64,000 bases of DNA from Limonium bicolor (GCA_023374045.1 CM041776.1:278730039-278794038); one strand, 5' to 3'; numbered from the stretch's first letter, positions 48,143 to 59,960 are shown. Notes: a model not told the origin generated them from the sequence alone. Made by a program: numbers and translations.

Positions 48143-49200
48143 CCCTAAAGTTTCAACAATTATATTTGAATATCAACATCTCTGATGATCCGTAAAAAGA
48201 GACCCATAACATTTATACAAAGCCCTCAAAGACATGGCGCTATATTATTATAAATATTAGGATTGAGCTACTTTATTTCTTCTGCTAATTCAGTAACATG
48301 TTGAGCACGCACGCTCTCCAGTCTTACATCTCCTATGGTTAAAAGTAACCCCTCTCCAGTCTACAGGTTGTTGGGTCACACACACTAGCAGCACGTCTCA
48401 ATTGTTACCAACATCTGGTGTGTCTCTCAGTTTTGGTGCCTCTTTTCTTAGTTTCCATCCTCTATAGATGAAATTGAAATTAGAGGACAAAGAACCCCCC
48501 TTCTGGGGGCCATTGTTATCGTAGGTTTTTATTGTAGTTAAACCACGCAAATCATTAAAAACAAAGGAAGAATAATGTACCTTAGATGCGTCATTATCCA
48601 TGTACTCATATTTTTCTAATATAAAGTCAATTATGCATATTCAAATTCAAAACCAATATACTATATGCTATATAGTAATACAAGTGTGAAAATAGGGAAC
48701 CCGTCCTTTCAGTAGCAATATCTTATTATATATGATCAGCTAATAGCATCTCTGAACCTTTGCGTGAGATAAAATTAAGGCAAAGTGATTATCCAAACCT
48801 GATAATACTAGACTCCCCAACTCCAGCCACTCACTTTTCTATCTTTATTTCTCCACAAGTTTGATTTTGATCCTAAAACCAGAAATGCTCAACTAACAAG
48901 TTGGCTATGCCATTTGCCTTTTTCATGGCCATCATTAAGCTAATACCTTAACTAGAAAAAGAATCAACTACCGGTGGAACAAATCAAATTACCGGTGGAA
49001 CAAAAGAAATCAAATAGAACAGAAGTGAAGATAAGTTCGAGTCTTACCGGTTCTGGAATTCCAGTCACGTCATTAATCTGCTGTGCTAGCTAGAGATGAG
49101 CGGTCCACAGTTCCACTCCAGTGAGTAATCTCTGCAGAGAGCCAGATACGAGTATGAAGAGAGGTGTAGTCACTAGTGAAAGCAGAATAACGACAGAATA
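48143..49200. other. Non-coding DNA right of inverted repeat
   Basis: No gene recognised. The minus-strand frame 48398-48601 begins at an ATG and reaches AAG|GTAC-like text early, but there is no family match, so it is not called. Confidence 0.4.
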
Positions 49201-49552
49201 ACGACGGGGTCTGAAGTTCCTTGTTACAGATGCTGAGTATGAAGATAAGTTCGAGTCTAACCGGCTCTGGAGTTCCTTGTTACAGAGGCGCAAACAGCCG
49301 GGATCTGAAGGGGAAGACGAGCGACACCGGCGAGTTTACAAAAATGGCGACTGGCGTTCCTTGCTTGTTACAGGCAGCGAGAGTCGAGACTACTCCAGGG
49401 TTCAATCGTCGAGCTCGTGTCAGGGAAGTGGGAATTTGGGAGAGTCAGAGAGAGTGCGAGACTACTCCAGTGTTCAATCGTCGACTTCGAGTCAGGGAAT
49501 TAGGAATTTGGGAGAGAGCACGTCGCCGCTGAGACTGAGAGAAGAGTTTTAG
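49010..49552 (+). repeat. GC-richer segment with repeated leader-like blocks
   Basis: AAGATAAGTTCGAGTCTTACCGG recurs in altered form at about 49028 and 49240, each followed by CTGGARTTCC. At 49384-49532 a unit of about 75 bp (CGAGACTACTCCAG, GTTCAATCGTCGA, CAGGGAA, GAATTTGGGAGAG) occurs twice in tandem. Frames 49221-49532 and 49277-49552 cross it. It looks like a duplicated first exon or leader, with TTTTAGGTAAACGG as a possible donor near 49549. No product recognised. Confidence 0.5.
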
Positions 49553-49559
49553 GTAAACG

Positions 49560-50049
49560 GATTCCCTCCTGGACATGTATGTGTCCCATCATTTATTTGT
49601 ATTTTTTAAATAAGTAAATGGTAGCAACTGGTCATTTTTCAAGATTTTGTTTTTTCTTTTTTTGTAGTTTTTAAATCAGTAAAAGTTGGTACTTAGTTCT
49701 CATTTGTGGTAACTTCCAGTAAATTAAATTTCAAAATATACTGACACTTATTATACGGGAACTTCATATATAACTTCCCTGAAGATATATTTTAAAAATG
49801 CAACTATTACCATTAATTAGTAATATATTACATTTTTAATTATTTTGTTGATAATATTTATTTATTCAAAATAAGTAATCATGATATTTCTAATTTCTAT
49901 GTTTTTTATGTAACTAATTGTATATTAAATATTAGATTGTACTTATTTCACTATAGGAAGGTCTTAATTTAATGAAAAGATGGTATTTGTACAATAATAC
50001 ATTCGTATGTTGTAAAACAACTTAACTCGTAAAACATTTGTGCATTGTT
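49560..50049. other. AT-rich non-coding DNA
   Basis: Nothing recognised. Confidence 0.5.
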
Positions 50050-50926
50050 TATACAACGGTATATAGGTATTTATAAGCCGGAATAAGTACATTGGTATTT
50101 GTAACCCGGAATAAGTATATTGGTATTTCTATAATCGTGCATTTGTATTTGTACAACGGTGCATTGGTATTTGGACAATTGTGCATTGGTATTTATATAA
50201 CAGTGCATTGGTATTTGTGCAAAGGTGTGTTGGTATTTGTACAATGGTATGTTGGTATTTATACAATGGTGCATTGGTATTTGTACAACAGTACATTGAT
50301 ATTTGTACAACGATGCAACGATGCGTTAGTATTTGTACAACACTATGTTAGCATTTGTCAAACGGTACATTGGTATTTGTATGACGGTGAATTGGTATTT
50401 ATACAATGGTACATTGGTATTTATACAATGGTACATTGGTATTTGTACAATGGTACATTGGTATTTGTAAAATGGTACATTGGTATTTGTACAATGGTAC
50501 ATTGGTATTTATACAATGATACATTGGTATTTGTACAACAGTACATTGGTATTTGTACAACGATGCAACGATGCGTTAGTATTTGTACAACACTGTGTTA
50601 GCATTTGTCAAACGGTACATTGGTATTTGTACGACGGTGAATTGGTATTTATACAATGGTACATTGGTATTTGTACAATGGTACATTGGTATTTGTACAA
50701 TGGTACATTGGTATTTTTGTACAATGGTACATCGGTATTTATACAATGGTACATCGGTATTTATACAATGGTACATCGGTATTTTTGTACGATGGTACAT
50801 CGGTATTTGTATAACAGTACATCGGTATTTGTAAACAGTACATCGGTATTTGTACAACAGTACATCGGTATTTGTATAACGGTATATCGGATTGGATATT
50901 GGTATTTGCACAATGGTGCATTGGTA
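50050..50926. repeat. 22-bp minisatellite, about 40 units, with 250-bp higher-order repeat
   Basis: The consensus is ACATTGGTATTTGTACAATGGT and variants. The segment around CGATGCAACGATGCGTTAGT occurs at 50311 and again at 50561, so a 250-bp block (about 11 units plus an 8-base insertion) was itself duplicated. From about 50728 onward the core changes from ATTGG to ATCGG, a distinct subfamily at the 3' side. Because the unit contains no TAA, TAG or TGA on either strand and 22 is not a multiple of three, long open frames appear in all six frames. Confidence 0.93.
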
Positions 50927-51464
50927 AAAATTCGGTGTGGAGGTAAGAGGTAAGAAGAAGAAATACATGATTTTGAACGAAGGGAAACAACATCACTACT
51001 AAAAACCCTTGTTTTGCAAGCATAGGGTTATTTATATTTGTCAAATCAACGAAAACGAATTATTCAACATATTACCATAATTACATAATTGTAAATAAAA
51101 TATGAGTTGATCTTGGTTTCTGAGACATGATTTAGTTTTATACTAAATAAAACAAAAAGTATGTTTTGTTACAAAACGCGGAAGGCGGAAGGCGATATGT
51201 TTTGGAACGCGAAAGGCGGTTATAAAGATCTTAAACCTCATATAATCTTGACCTTTCATTGCTATACTTCACTAATCTAATGGCTAAAAATTTGTCCAGA
51301 ACATTCAGGGACAAATACCAGCCCATAATACAATCTATATTCAAGTTTTAGGGTTAGCACTACCGTGTCTGTCTGTGAGAGTTTATAAAAAATCGAATCG
51401 ACGGAAGGGTTGAGGAGTCGGACCGCCTCAGAATGTAAGTATATATGTGTTTTATATTTCGGTT

Positions 51465-51790
51465 TTCGGTTAACCGAAATTTTCAAACATATAACCGAAA
51501 ACCGAACCGAAAAACCGAATTACAAAATCGGTTAAAATTTTCAGTTAAAATAATCAAATTAATTTCAGTTTTCGGGTTTAACCAAATTAACCAAACCTAA
51601 TGGACAACCCTACATACAAACAATTATAATACTCAATAAAACAATAACAATACATCACAAAACAATAATAATTATTAGTTCTGAAGTTTGTTATCTAATT
51701 CACCACTTGTTAAGTTAATGAATCGTAAAATCAATTTAAATGAATCGTAATACTAATGTTAATGAATCATATCATCAGCAGGCCGATAGT
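51465..51790. mobile_element. Decayed repeat-family fragment with hAT-like end
   Basis: Text rich in GGTTAACCGAA and ACCGAAAACCGAAC ends at ATGGACAACCCTAC (51600-51613), which on the minus strand reads GTAGGGTTGTCCAT, a common hAT-type end. Bases 51625-51790 (ACAATAATAATTATTAGTTC, TTATCTAATTCACCACTTGT, ATGAATCATATCATCA) match the spacer at 46540-46720. The partner end and TSD were not found. Confidence 0.45.
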
Positions 51791-51794
51791 GTGG

Positions 51795-51832
51795 ATTTAG
51801 GGTTTAGCCGTTTAGGGTTTAGGGTTTAGGGT
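51795..51832 (+). repeat. Interstitial telomere-like repeat
   Basis: Five TTTAGGG or near-TTTAGGG units interrupted once by CCG. It sits, with a few extra bases, exactly where the related spacer copy at about 46715 reads straight through, so it appears to be inserted DNA. Confidence 0.7.
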
Positions 51833-51940
51833 ATCATATAATGAATGATCTTGATTTGAAGAGCTTAAATTTAGGTAAACAAATATATTTTAAAAGTTAC
51901 AATCATTTAAAGTTAATATAGTAAAATATAGATCAGTCAG

Positions 51941-52134
51941 GAGATGACTGGACTACCACATCAGATGAGCAGTATGCAGTTGGGTGCCGACAACCCACTC
52001 TTCGAATCTGCGTTGGTTTCTTGGATCATCTATTTGTTGTTACAATTTTCTTCCTGGTTAAGGCAACACTCATGTCGGCATATTTTGGTATGTAACAAGG
52101 AAAAACTAAAGAAACATAAAAAATAAAAAGATAA
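51941..52134. other. Short unassigned stretch
   Basis: Holds a 60-codon frame (51944-52126) with a hydrophobic middle and no recognisable family. Not supported as a gene. Confidence 0.3.
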
Positions 52135-52766
52135 ATTACCGGGAACCCCCTTGTGGTTTTAGGATAATTCCGGTAACCACCTTGTGTTTATCATAACTAT
52201 TAGGAACCACCTTGAGTTTACAGTATCTCTGACTACGAGCCCCCAAACTATAGATTCGTTAATAAATCGTCAACCCCTTGCCGACCTATCAGCTTATTGA
52301 CTAAATGATGTCAGGCTGGACAAAAAATACTACTAAATCAGCATCGTCTAAGTCTATCTCATCCCACCGATATTTTTCTAACAACGTCAACCCTAACTCA
52401 TCCCATATGAATATGCTCCTAATCTTTCACGTGTTTTTAGGAGGTTGTTTATATGTTATGCAACAGTTAAGGAAGGAGTTATTATTGGTTGTAGATCATT
52501 CATGGATTAGGGTTGACGTTTTTAAGAAAATTGTAGTGGAATGAGAGAGACTTAGACGATGCTAATTAAGCAGTGTTTTTTGTTCAGCTTGACATCATTT
52601 AGTGAATAAGCTGACTGGTCGGCAAGGGGTTGACGATTTATTAACGAAGCTATAGTTTGGGGGTTCATAGTTAGAGATACCGTAACCTTAAGGTGGTTAC
52701 TAATAATTATGATAAACACAAGGTGGTTACCGGTATTATCCCAAAATCTCGAGAGGTTTCCAGTAA
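52135..52766. mobile_element. Foldback/long-TIR MITE (632 bp)
   Basis: Left arm 52135-52365 and right arm 52536-52766 are inverted repeats of about 230 bp: ATTACCGGGAACCCCCTTG, CGGTAACCACCTTGTGTTT, CCCCCAAACTATAG and CGTCAACCCCTTGCCGACC all recur reversed on the right. The middle also has GTCAACCCTAA and, reversed, TTAGGGTTGAC, so the hairpin continues inward. Long inverted ends suggest a Mutator-like or foldback origin; no clear target duplication was found. Confidence 0.8.
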
Positions 52767-53571
52767 TGAACCATTAAGCATAACTAATGAATAATTTAAC
52801 CACATAAGTGAATCAGAAACAAAAAACAGAACAAATACAGAAAAATTAATACTTATATTGTTGAATGGTTAGTATGATACGTACATAAAAGTTTTCGTTG
52901 ATACCAATAAAGCCCCAATTTCAAAACATATACACTGCCAACCTAGAACCCTAATATAATACAACTAAAAAAGTAAGTAACAATAAGTTAAGAATAATGA
53001 GAAAAGTATAATTTAACACCAAATATTGAAAAACCTATGCTACCACTGTACACTTGATGAATCACCACTTTAAGCAATGAACCATAGGTGAGGATAGCAA
53101 CAAAAAGCAGTGCGAGCTGGTGGGAGGAAAAAGTGCATTGCGGTGCGGTGAGGTGAGGAAAAGATGAGAGGAAGGTGATGAGTAGACTGTGAATGCCAGC
53201 CCGCTCAATCATCATTCTGTCGATTGAAAGAGAACGAAAGAGACGAATAATAGTAGGTTATGTGAGTGCGGTGAGGCGAGGCGAGGTCGAGATGGGAGGA
53301 AGGTGATTAGTAGAGTGTGAATGTCAACCCCCTTAGTTGCCCATTTGTCGATTGAAAGAGAATGAGAGAAAGATGAACAAAAGAGTAGGTTTGTCTCTCA
53401 GAGACTACGATAACAAAGGAGAGAGAACAAAAAAGAATAAAATGAAAGTAGGTTCTATTTGGAAGGAAAAAATAGAATACACAAGATACTAAAATCGGTT
53501 GAAAGATAAGTATAAAATAAAAATACTAATTTGTAAGTGTGCCTTTGTTTATTATGAGTGAGCCCACATTG
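52767..53571. repeat. Non-coding DNA with a tandem duplication of about 123 bp
   Basis: At about 53145-53395 a unit with GTGAGG, GAGGAAGGTGATNAGTAGA, TGTGAATG and TGTCGATTGAAAGAGAA occurs twice. The rest of the stretch shows no gene. Confidence 0.6.
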
Positions 53572-55757
53572 TTTTTTTTAACCAACAAATACATTTATAT
53601 TAAGAGCAAATAGAGTGTACATAGGATGGGAAGTCAGTAGACTTCCAGCAACTCGCTTGGAGCTGAGATTTTCTAGCAAGAAATGCTAGGTTGTGGGCAA
53701 CGAAATTATGTAATCGACTAATATGAAAGCATTGAACATCCGAAAGCGGAGCTAAAGTTGCCAGCGCCCTGTTGAGCAAGTGTTTCGTGGTATCAGTGAG
53801 GCTCGAAACTCCAAAGGCCGAAAGGTAATCAACTACACTCTTACAGTCTGACAAAACTCTAACTTGAGCGTAGGTAAACCGTTTGGCAAGGTCAAGACCT
53901 AAGTGTATAGCAGCAGCTTCCATATGCGACGGATCATGAGAAGTTATACCACCCAAAACTGCTGCTCCAATGATTGAACCATGCTGTGCTGCAACCGCAG
54001 CAATGCCAAACCGACCATACCTGTCCAGCCCTGCATCAACTGATATCTCAACCCAAGATGGGCATGAAAGTCGGGCGTCAGATAGCGATGGCGAAAAAGT
54101 AGAGCTTGAGACTGCAGAGCTTAGGCTAAAAAAGTTGTCTGCCTGAAACCATCCAGCTTCAAAAGAGGAGACACGATGATGCGAAAACTGACACCGGGCA
54201 TACCACAGACGCCAAAGAAGCGGAATAAGCAAAGAAAGGCGTACACGGGTCATGGCAATGCAAGAGTGAGTGAACCAATCAACAAAGGCAGTGTCTGACT
54301 TGAGTGGAGGTAGAGGTGACATGCCTAGGCGGTTCCAGTAAGGCCTGATTGTAGAACAGCTGAAGAAAGCATGAAAGAGGGTTTCACAGTGGCCATATAG
54401 TGCACAGGTCTCTAGTTCAGGGCGGTGAAGCTGATAAGCCAACAAACCGCGGCACGGTACCACTCCATGCAATAATTTCCAACCAAACAAAGGAACGCGA
54501 GGAGGCAGGTCAAGCGCCTAAAGCCTCTTATTGGCCAAACCCCTGGTAGATTCGGTCGTAGAGGAAGAAGACGGTTGATCCTGGCGCGATTGGGCAACGT
54601 CACAGTGATAGGCACTCTTCACCAAAACTGGCCTGATGTAGTGAGGCCCCAGAACCAAGAGTCTGGTGATAAGGCATTACCCAACAAGGGCAAGCGACAA
54701 ATATGTTGAACATCCTCAGGGTGAAAATGATTCCGAAGGAGCGGGACATTCCAGGCTGAGGGAGTGAGCATGAAATCTGAAACTGGAGCATGGTGAAGAT
54801 GCGGTGGGATTGACCAAAGGTAAGGCAAGCCGCCATCCTTAGAGGGAAGCCATCTATCACGTACATAAGTGGTGAGCCCATTACCAATCCGTTTACGGCC
54901 CCCTGTCTGAATGAGGTCCCGAACATTGAGAAGCGCCCTCCAAATGGGACTACAATTTGCTAAAGGTTGTAAGTGCTGTAGAGGATTGTCGCCCATGTAA
55001 CGTGCTGAGTAAAACCTTGATAACATAGAGTGGGGCTGTTGAAGGATACGCCAAAGCTGTTTGGCTAAAAGAGCACGATTAAAACTGCGCAAGTCACGAA
55101 AACCCAATCCTCATGAGTTTAGTGGGAGACACAGTTGTTCCCACTTCGTCCAATGTAACGATTTGGTTGTTGGAGAACCACTCCACCAGAACCGGGAAAT
55201 CATACCTTTAATGGACTTGAGAAGCGACTGGGGCAAGGCGATGACAGACATAACATATGTAGGGATGACCTGCAAGATAGACTTAATAAGATTCAAACGT
55301 GCTGCATGAGAAGTGTGATGAGACCACCCCTGTATTCGGCGAGCAACCCTATCCTTAATATATGCAAAGACTGCTTTCCGATTCCGTCCCACTTGCACAG
55401 GGAAACCTAGATACATGCCAAAATCCTGAACCACACGACCACTCAAAGTCCCTACAACCGCCTGACGTATCTACAGTTGCAGGTGATGAGAAAACATGAG
55501 GGCAGACTTGTGCATTAATACATTGCCCCGATGCTTGCTTAAAATCGTCTAGTATGTAAGACAGAGTTTGAGCATTGGTGATTGTTTCTTTACCAAATAA
55601 AATACAGTCATCCGCAAAAAGTAAGCTGGTGATAGGCGTGGTGAGGCCCGGAAAAGAGAAACCCTTGTAATGGTTGACCTGAGCGGAGAGATGGATGGCA
55701 GAAGTCAAAACCTCCATACAACAAATGAAAAGCAGTGGCGATAAAGGGTCCCTGTTG
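53572..55757 (-). mobile_element. Plant LINE, minus strand, 3' part only
   Basis: Poly(T) at 53572-53579 on the plus strand marks the 3' poly(A) end. Reading leftward, the ORF2 pieces run RT (55355-55757, with DPLSPLLF and the FADD block), an RT C-terminal part (55111-55446 and 54619-55107, with RNSRW-like and DRWLPSKDG text), zf-RVT and RNase H (53600-54490). The upstream end stops inside the RT motif at 55757, where an Athila-type LTR begins, so the LINE was interrupted there or was 5' truncated. Frame changes near 55110, 54610 and 54490 break ORF2. Confidence 0.88.
53600..54490 (-). pseudogene. LINE zf-RVT and RNase H segment (296 codons open)
   Basis: The N-terminal part is a zf-RVT domain (CALYGHCETLFHAFFSC); the C-terminal half is a plant-type RNase H (SVDAGLDRYGRFGIAAV, HMEAAAIHLGL, LSDCKSVVDYL), with an acidic residue in each of the first three catalytic blocks. 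RNase H would remove RNA from RNA-DNA hybrids during retrotransposition. It is open over this stretch but cut off from the RT part by frame changes. Confidence 0.85.
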
Positions 55758-57041
55758 TGCAAAAACTATATAACAAAGTATATAAATAAATGCAAGGAAT
55801 AGGCAAGTGCACCTAATCGGTGTAGTACAACAAGTGTCGTATCCACAAGGAAATTGGTCCTAACTTCATAGTCTCGGTACTTAGTAATTGCAATGAAAAC
55901 AGTAAATTGGGGTTTAGCCGGCGGCAAGCTTGATTGTGTTGGTTGAGTAATTGCAAGAACAACAAATAAACTAAAGGAGAAAGTTTAATGGATTGGATGG
56001 AGAAGTACTTTGGGAATTTGGCAATCACCCAAACTACCTAGATATGCTAGCAACTCTTCTTATGCCATAGTTGTCTTTTAGAACAATGATAATAACCCTC
56101 TAAATCAAAGATGAGTTAATTCTTACTTAGTTAATTTTAGTCTTCAAAATCAATTAGGACTAAACTCACTAAGTAGCATTAAGCAAGTTCTAGAACAAAG
56201 CCCCAAATTATACTCACTAATCCTAGGAGCATAAATCAAGAGTTCTCTCTCAATTTGGTCACAAACCCTAACTCAAAACCAAATTGTGTATAAGGGGTTC
56301 ACCACAAATGCACTCAAGAGATCAATTTGAGAACATTGAATGATAATTAAGAGAGAAACAACTATATTAAGGCATAATCAAGATTCACAAGCACAATCTA
56401 GGGTTTGGGTTCAAAGACCCATCCCAAAGCACAAAAGAGTACTACTCAAGCATAGAGGAAAGAAAAACTAGAAAAGAGTAAGAATAAGCCATTGTTGGAG
56501 CTTGGAAGCTTTGGAGAAGGTGAGTTCTTCCTTCTTCTCTTCTTCCTCTTCTTTCTCCTCTTCTTTCTCCTTCTTCTCGTTCTTTCTTCTCTCCTGTGTG
56601 TGTGTGTAAAAATGCAAAGAATACCCCAAATCCCCTCTTTTTTCCGTCTTTAAACGATTGTTCTGGGCAAATTTCCGTCGGGACCGCCCCACAGGGGCGG
56701 TCCACACCAGAGGCGATTCCCGTGTTTTGAAATCGACTGGACCGCCCCATAGGGGCGGTCCACAGGGGCGGTCCACACCAGAAGAGCACCTTCTGCTCCG
56801 AAATTGTCTCGTTTGACCCCTCGTCTTTGACACACTCCTCGGGGCATTAAAGCTCAGCTACAAAGTCTTGAGAGTCTCCCAAAAAACATTGCTCAAGTGA
56901 GCTTTTACCTAAATTTAAATTAAAACTGCATGAGTTCAACTATATTAACGAAATGCTCTATCGAGTGGTGAAATAAATCAATAGTTGCACGAAATAAAGG
57001 TAAATAAAGACCTTATAAATACATCATTTCACCACTTATCA
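55758..57041 (-). repeat. 3' LTR of a second Athila-lineage element (1284 bp)
   Basis: On the minus strand it starts TGATAAGTGG right after AAGTGTGGGGGAGT (PPT) and ends ATAGTTTTTGCA at 55758. Its U3 carries two perfect 10-bp-stem GC palindromes at 56681-56761. The part at 55830-55950 (GTCGTATCCACA, GGGGTTTAGCC, GGCAAGCTTGATT) is shared in diverged form with the LTR at 62362-63986. It lies directly against the broken LINE. Frames at 56442-56847 cross the palindromes and are not genes. Confidence 0.8.
56681..56773. promoter_or_regulatory. GC-rich palindromes in U3 of second Athila-type LTR
   Basis: GGACCGCCCC, three-base loop, GGGGCGGTCC at 56681-56703 and again at 56739-56761, then a half unit at 56764-56773. 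About 270-360 bp from the LTR start on the minus strand. The surroundings are AT-rich. Confidence 0.8.
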
Positions 57042-57058
57042 ACTCCCCCACACTTATC
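57042..57058 (-). other. Polypurine tract of second Athila-type element
   Basis: On the minus strand ATAAGTGTGGGGGAGT directly precedes the LTR start. Confidence 0.7.
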
Positions 57059-58344
57059 TATTTGCTTGTCCTCAAGCAAAATTTTGCTAAGAACCCATAG
57101 CAAGAAGGAACATTTATAGCAAGCAAGTATTTAGATGAGTTCTTGAACTTTGGTGAGCAATATTGTGAAACATCTCAAGAGGAGTGCAACCAACCTTCTC
57201 ATGGTGACATGGGTGTGTTTAGGGTAAATAAAAATATAGAGCTTCGGGGTATGATCTAGAGTGTTTCCAAGTGCTTAAAGATCTTTGGACTTGGAGAACT
57301 TTTACCATGGCCAACTTCTCTCAAGAATGGGCAATGAGGAAAAACAAAAGGAAAATAGAGATTTACATTTGATTTTCTTTTGCAACAAGAGATGAGGAGA
57401 AATAATTTGGAATTGTGCCTTTGGCATTTTGCCTTGCTTTACAGAACACTCAACTCTCATTTGTTGGTTAACGATGGTGCCTCTCAAGTCTTTTTAAAAA
57501 TTTCCACGAGGAAACACCCCTTAGCAATCCCTAGATGAGAAGATTAGAAAGGACCCCTAAGCAATAAAAATTCACCAAGAAAGGGATTTATGGAAACACC
57601 ACAATTAATTGCTCCTCAAGAGAGAAAATTTGAAAAATTTGGTGGAAAGTTCTAAGCATTCATGGAAAGACTTGCTTAATACAAATGGAACTTCTTCATG
57701 GCAGCAATAGAAATGTATAAGGAGATAGAGAAGTGCATCAAAAAGAAAAGGTCATTTCCCCCACACTTGAGGAGGACAATGTCCCCATTGTGCAAAGCAA
57801 AACCCAAAGGGAAACAAACAGGAGACCTTTTTTTTGAAGCACGAAACATTGAGTACTAAAAGTGGTAAAGCATTGTGTAAGTATTAAGCAAACTAGTACT
57901 CCCCTGATACGACGTGAAGTGGGCAAAGGGTTCCCCCACACCGGAGAGTGTCCGGGGTCGTTGAAGCGCGAGTCCTAGGAAAATTTTGCAAGAGCTCCTC
58001 TTGCACGTGTCGTATTCCGCTTTGAATGGGGCTTGCATGCAGTGTGTATGAAGCTACAATGCAGAGACAAAAATAAACTAGGCGCAACAGGATTCCGAGG
58101 AATACGCTTAAAGCCCATTGTTAGAAAGCAAAATGGGACTCATAAGTGAGTCCAATCCAAAGGGTTGTCAGTGTTATAAGTTAAACGGAAAGCGTAGAGA
58201 GAGTGCGGTAAAGCATAACTAAAGAAAAGACAAAAGACAATAACAACAACAATCTCCAGAAATACATAACAAGTTTCAAAACATGAGCCTCAAGGCAGCC
58301 AAATCCCTGAGCAAACTACTGGGCTGGTGGTCCACCTCGCTCGA
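57059..58344 (-). other. 3' non-coding region of second Athila-type element
   Basis: About 1.3 kb between ORF3 and the PPT. It contains the GGGA-loop hairpin and a PPT-like block at 57756-57791. No gene is recognised. Confidence 0.65.
57756..57791 (-). promoter_or_regulatory. GGGA-loop hairpin plus AAGTGTGGGGG block
   Basis: On the minus strand ACAATG, loop GGGA, CATTGT (57791-57776), then CCTCCTCAAGTGTGGGGG. It corresponds to 23930-23971 of the first Athila element; one stem pair differs (A-T instead of C-G) so pairing is kept. Confidence 0.65.
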
Positions 58345-59427
58345 TCATGCGGCGCAGCTCCTCATACTGGGCTGCCAGCTCCTCCACGCGTCGCTGGTGG
58401 GCCTCGAACTCCTCCCAGGAAACCGTGGGAGGTGGTGGGGAGGTAGAGCTAGGAGCGGGGCAGCGGCAGTAGAGGGAGTAGAGGAACTGGAGGAGGACTC
58501 TGCGCTGCTGGCAGGCCGTATCTTCTCCCAACCTCCTGGACCACGGCGAAACCCCATCCGCCGGAGGGCAGCATGGTCAATGGGAGCCATGGGAGGCTCA
58601 GGTGCTGCTGCTCCAACGTCGACTCCACACACAAGGAACTGAGTGTGGAAGAAATGAGGGTAGCCGAGGTGCTGGGTATCCCTCTTCTCGACCATGTGAC
58701 AGAGGTGGTCGAACATCAGCCCGGAGATAGAGAATGGCCGGTCAGGATTCGGGGCGGTGATGCTGTTGAGGAGGAAACAGTCCATGGCATTCATGTCCTT
58801 GCTGTCCCGGGGCAGAATGTTATACCGGATGAGAGCAAGGATGACGCGCTGAGCGACGTCCTGGACCATATTGGGGGTCATGGTGACCCAGGAGACAGTG
58901 CCCGACTGATTCTTCTTTCTGCGCGTGGTCGGGAGCGTGGCAAGGAACTGGCGGCGGTGGCTCTAGAGGTAGCTGTCTGGGAGGTAGCTGTCGCTCTCGT
59001 AATCCTCCGGAGGGATGTCCAATTCCTCTATGAAGATCTGCTGTGTGAGCTCGATCCGCCGACCTCCGACATAGGAGATAAGCTTTGAGACGCCCTCCCG
59101 AGCCGCATTGGCATAAAATTGGTGGACAAGGTCAGGGTAGAACCCCCCACCCATAGTCAAGAATCGACCCCATCCGTAAAAATCGAAAAGTGACTGGAGG
59201 TCAAGGTCCTCGACTATGGATGGGTCCACGTCACGCTCCTGGATGAACTCCCGCTGGGGCCCATGATGGTACCAATTCTTGGCCTCTTCGGTGATGAAGT
59301 GGTCGTCGATCAATCTGGTGCCGAAGGGAAGCTGGGCGGCCATGCCGCGGCGGAAGGTGGCTCGGTTAACTAGTTGCATGGTCTGAAACCAAAGACAAGA
59401 AAAGAAAAACAAAATACAAAACAACAA
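58345..59427 (-). pseudogene. Athila ORF3-type protein (putative plant transposon protein family), one in-frame stop
   Basis: A frame of about 360 codons interrupted by one TAG near 58963-58965, inside a short GAGGTAGCTGTC duplication. The first part has WGRFLTMGGGFYPDLVHQFY and a following RIELTQQIFIEELDIP block typical of the putative plant transposon protein domain found in Athila elements; the second part (MNAMDCFLLNSI, LMFDHLCHMV) continues it. The C-terminal third is Ser/Pro/Ala-rich. The likely start is the ATG at 59379, because TTTGGTTTCAG just upstream looks like a splice acceptor; the longer frame from 59427 adds a hydrophobic stretch that may be intron. Position next to the 3' LTR fits ORF3. 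Function unknown. Confidence 0.78.
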
Positions 59428-59429
59428 AG

Positions 59430-59960
59430 GAGAGTTAATGATCGATAAGGAAAAGAGAAATGCAAAGGAAGTGTGTAGACATATTCATGAAGTGCATGTG
59501 AAAAAGAAAGAATTAAAAACGACACAACAATTCACAAAAATTTCGGCATGATCTCCCCCGTTTTCCTAAGTTTTCCCGATTCTAAGAACCTCCACAACAT
59601 TGCCCAAACAGTCAGCATTCAGAAATTCTTAAACATGTGGCCAATCAATTGCCCATTAGCATCCAAAAAGTCCCAACGAGCTAGTGCACGAATTAAGCGA
59701 AAGTAAACAATGCATAATAAGACATTAGTGAATTTAGACCATTTAACCACGAAAATCATGCGAGAACCACCAAGTTGCAATATTTTCAATCTCCAAGCCC
59801 ACACAAATTCCCAAAATAATTATTCAACACAATCCAAATCCATAAATTTGCAAAAACCTTAATTTCCCACCTAAGGCCCCGTTTGGTTCGACCTAATTCT
59901 AGCCCAAAGTGTAACTTGCTCAAAATTTTAAAAATTGACAAAATAAAGGTCGCCTGAAGA
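59430..59960 (-). other. Upstream of Athila ORF3; possible Tourist-like end
   Basis: AT-rich text with no gene. TAAGGCCCCGTTTGGTTCG at about 59873-59892 looks like a Tourist/Harbinger end with its TAA target site; no matching second end was found. Pol of this Athila-type element does not appear further right; mitochondrial-type DNA follows. Confidence 0.4.

Noticed and set aside
48398..48601. 67-codon minus-strand frame with a possible donor site
   Set aside because: No family match and no matching downstream exon could be found.
50092..50953. Long repeat proteins of about 160 codons on both strands
   Set aside because: They arise from a stop-free 22-bp unit whose length is not a multiple of three, so all six frames are open without coding meaning.
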